Below are positions 63,379-64,000 of a stretch of 64,000 nt of DNA, one piece after another (within the stretch, counting starts at the first letter, position 1; each line of letters starts with the position of its first letter). The notes beneath the pieces are model-generated. The model was not told where the DNA came from. It saw only the letters and a list, made by a program, of their open reading frames with translations, and made no database searches. Both the position numbers and the translations under genes were made by a program. The DNA comes from Chloroflexota bacterium (GTDB lineage: Bacteria; Chloroflexota; Dehalococcoidia; JACPEP01), in assembly GCA_016183425.1 (NCBI GenBank), contig JACPEP010000042.1, positions 87,794-151,793 of the forward strand, written 5' to 3'.

Positions 63379-63763
63379 GGCGGTTTCTCAGCGCGATCCA
63401 GAAGTAAATGACCACCCCGAGAAGGCTGATACCGGTTATGGCGGCCCCGGTGTAGAAACTCCAGGGCCGGAAGCGAAACTCTACGTCGTGCTGTCCTTTG
63501 TCCGAGTATACGGCCCTGAAGGCGTAGTTGGCGCGATAGATTTTGGCTTCCTGGCCGTCCACATAGGCCTGCCAGCCCGGGTAATATAGCTCGCTGAGCA
63601 CCAGGAAACCGGGCGCCTGGGAATCGACCTTTACAGTCACTTTGTTGGGTGAGAAATAAGCGATTTCTGCTTCCGCTATTGGGGGGTGAGTAGATTTGGC
63701 CTGTATTGACGATAGTGTGTCCGAGAATTGCCGAAATTGCAGGTTCCTTGAGGTATCCTTAGT
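63326..63763 (-). pseudogene. C-terminal remnant of a YfhO-family membrane protein gene
   Basis: The frame is open from 63763 (after an in-frame stop) to 63326 without a good start. SELYYPGWQAYVDGQEAKIYRANYAFRAV and a following membrane helix are the C-terminal end of YfhO-type polytopic proteins; the N-terminal membrane part is absent, with IS sequence on that side. The frame overlaps the convergent GH-A-like gene by 53 bp. Confidence 0.7.
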
Positions 63764-63871
63764 TTAGCACAGCAGAGGCGGTAAGGGCAGTGGGCCAGGG
63801 GGCAACTGGTTTTTCCTAGGGGAGCCTACTACTGTTAACTCGGCAATAAACCGGCACATCAGTCTGGAGTA

Positions 63872-64000
63872 GGCTCTACGTCAATAAGTGTGATGGGCCT
63901 CGTGCAGCCTAGGGATTGACCTCCTTATGGTTGCTGAGGAGGACCCTCAGCCTGAAGTTTCTATTGTTTCGGTAGCCATAGGCGATACGCTTGATGACCC
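63872..64000 (-). mobile_element. end of an ISL3-like insertion sequence (cut by window edge)
   Basis: GGCTCTACGTCAATAAGTG at 63872 resembles an ISL3-type terminal repeat. A minus-strand frame (63909-64000, running off the window) ends IKRIAYGYRNNRNFRLR, like the C-terminus of ISL3 transposases. Sequence 63764-63871 shows nothing recognisable. Confidence 0.6.
63909..64000 (-). CDS. ISL3-like transposase, C-terminal end (partial)
   Basis: About 30 residues are visible, ending KEVNP. The AYGYRNNRNFRLR block is the usual C-terminal motif of ISL3 transposases. The rest lies beyond the window. Confidence 0.6.
   Translation of the reverse strand, partial: VIKRIAYGYRNNRNFRLRVLLSNHKEVNP

Overview
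The window reads as a high-GC bacterial chromosome segment, most likely from an uncultured Chloroflexota lineage. This is inferred from the Thr/Pro-rich linkers in anchored surface proteins, dockerin- and NBR1-Ig-like modules in a giant secreted protein, a PIN/TRAM-ispD-ispF-cysE-cysS operon, and nitrogenase-like, LarA-like and UbiD-type enzymes. No rRNA, tRNA or CRISPR array was found. Both ends are cut: a TPP-dependent acetolactate synthase-like gene on the left and an ISL3-like transposase on the right.

Layout. 0-1.4 kb: end of an acetolactate synthase-like gene and an enoyl-CoA hydratase family gene. 1.6-5.9 kb (minus): polysaccharide operon (rmlD, two GT2 enzymes, a PMT/GT39-like membrane glycosyltransferase). 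6-8.7 kb: an unusual exported cytochrome c with three 114-residue repeats. 8.7-25 kb (plus): a Lon-family protease followed by a catabolic-looking block: TPP enzyme, UbiD decarboxylase, cupin, three-subunit molybdenum hydroxylase (S and L together, FAD subunit 3.9 kb downstream), a LeuCD-type hydro-lyase, RraA-like protein and ornithine cyclodeaminase-like protein. A DNA methylase and a DUF4258/YgiT module interrupt it. 25-29 kb: an island on the opposite strand (GH-A hydrolase, Thr/Pro lipoprotein, tail-fibre-like protein) flanked by ~100-bp direct repeats and driven by a promoter whose spacer is a G13 tract. 29-33 kb: methyltransferase, MFS exporter, carboxymuconolactone decarboxylase family protein, ComM. 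33-39.5 kb: housekeeping operon and two GT2 genes. 39.5-46 kb: MerR/Cys-rich metal module and an 1855-residue secreted protein, again with a poly-G tract in the promoter region. 46-49.7 kb: gatB, GyrI-like and PHP proteins, an AbrB/PIN toxin-antitoxin pair. 49.9-53 kb: anchored beta-propeller with 132-bp tandem repeats, vWA and DnaJ-membrane proteins. 53.2-61 kb: LarA-like racemase, a nitrogenase-like operon (D-like, K-like and two different NifH-like reductases) and a divergent cupin pair. 61-64 kb: alcohol dehydrogenase, anchored GH-A-like protein, truncated YfhO gene and IS end.

The best candidate for an undescribed system is the 54.7-61 kb locus: a nitrogenase-like enzyme with two non-equivalent reductases, without NifE/N/B or assembly genes nearby, sharing a short divergent promoter region with two cupins. 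The second is the pair of poly-G promoters in front of surface-protein operons, which resemble phase-variable promoters. Repeats are frequent: two 147-bp copies ~97% identical (one supplies the C-terminus of the vWA protein), three ~70-bp palindromic elements, and gene 5'-end fragments beside inserted modules.
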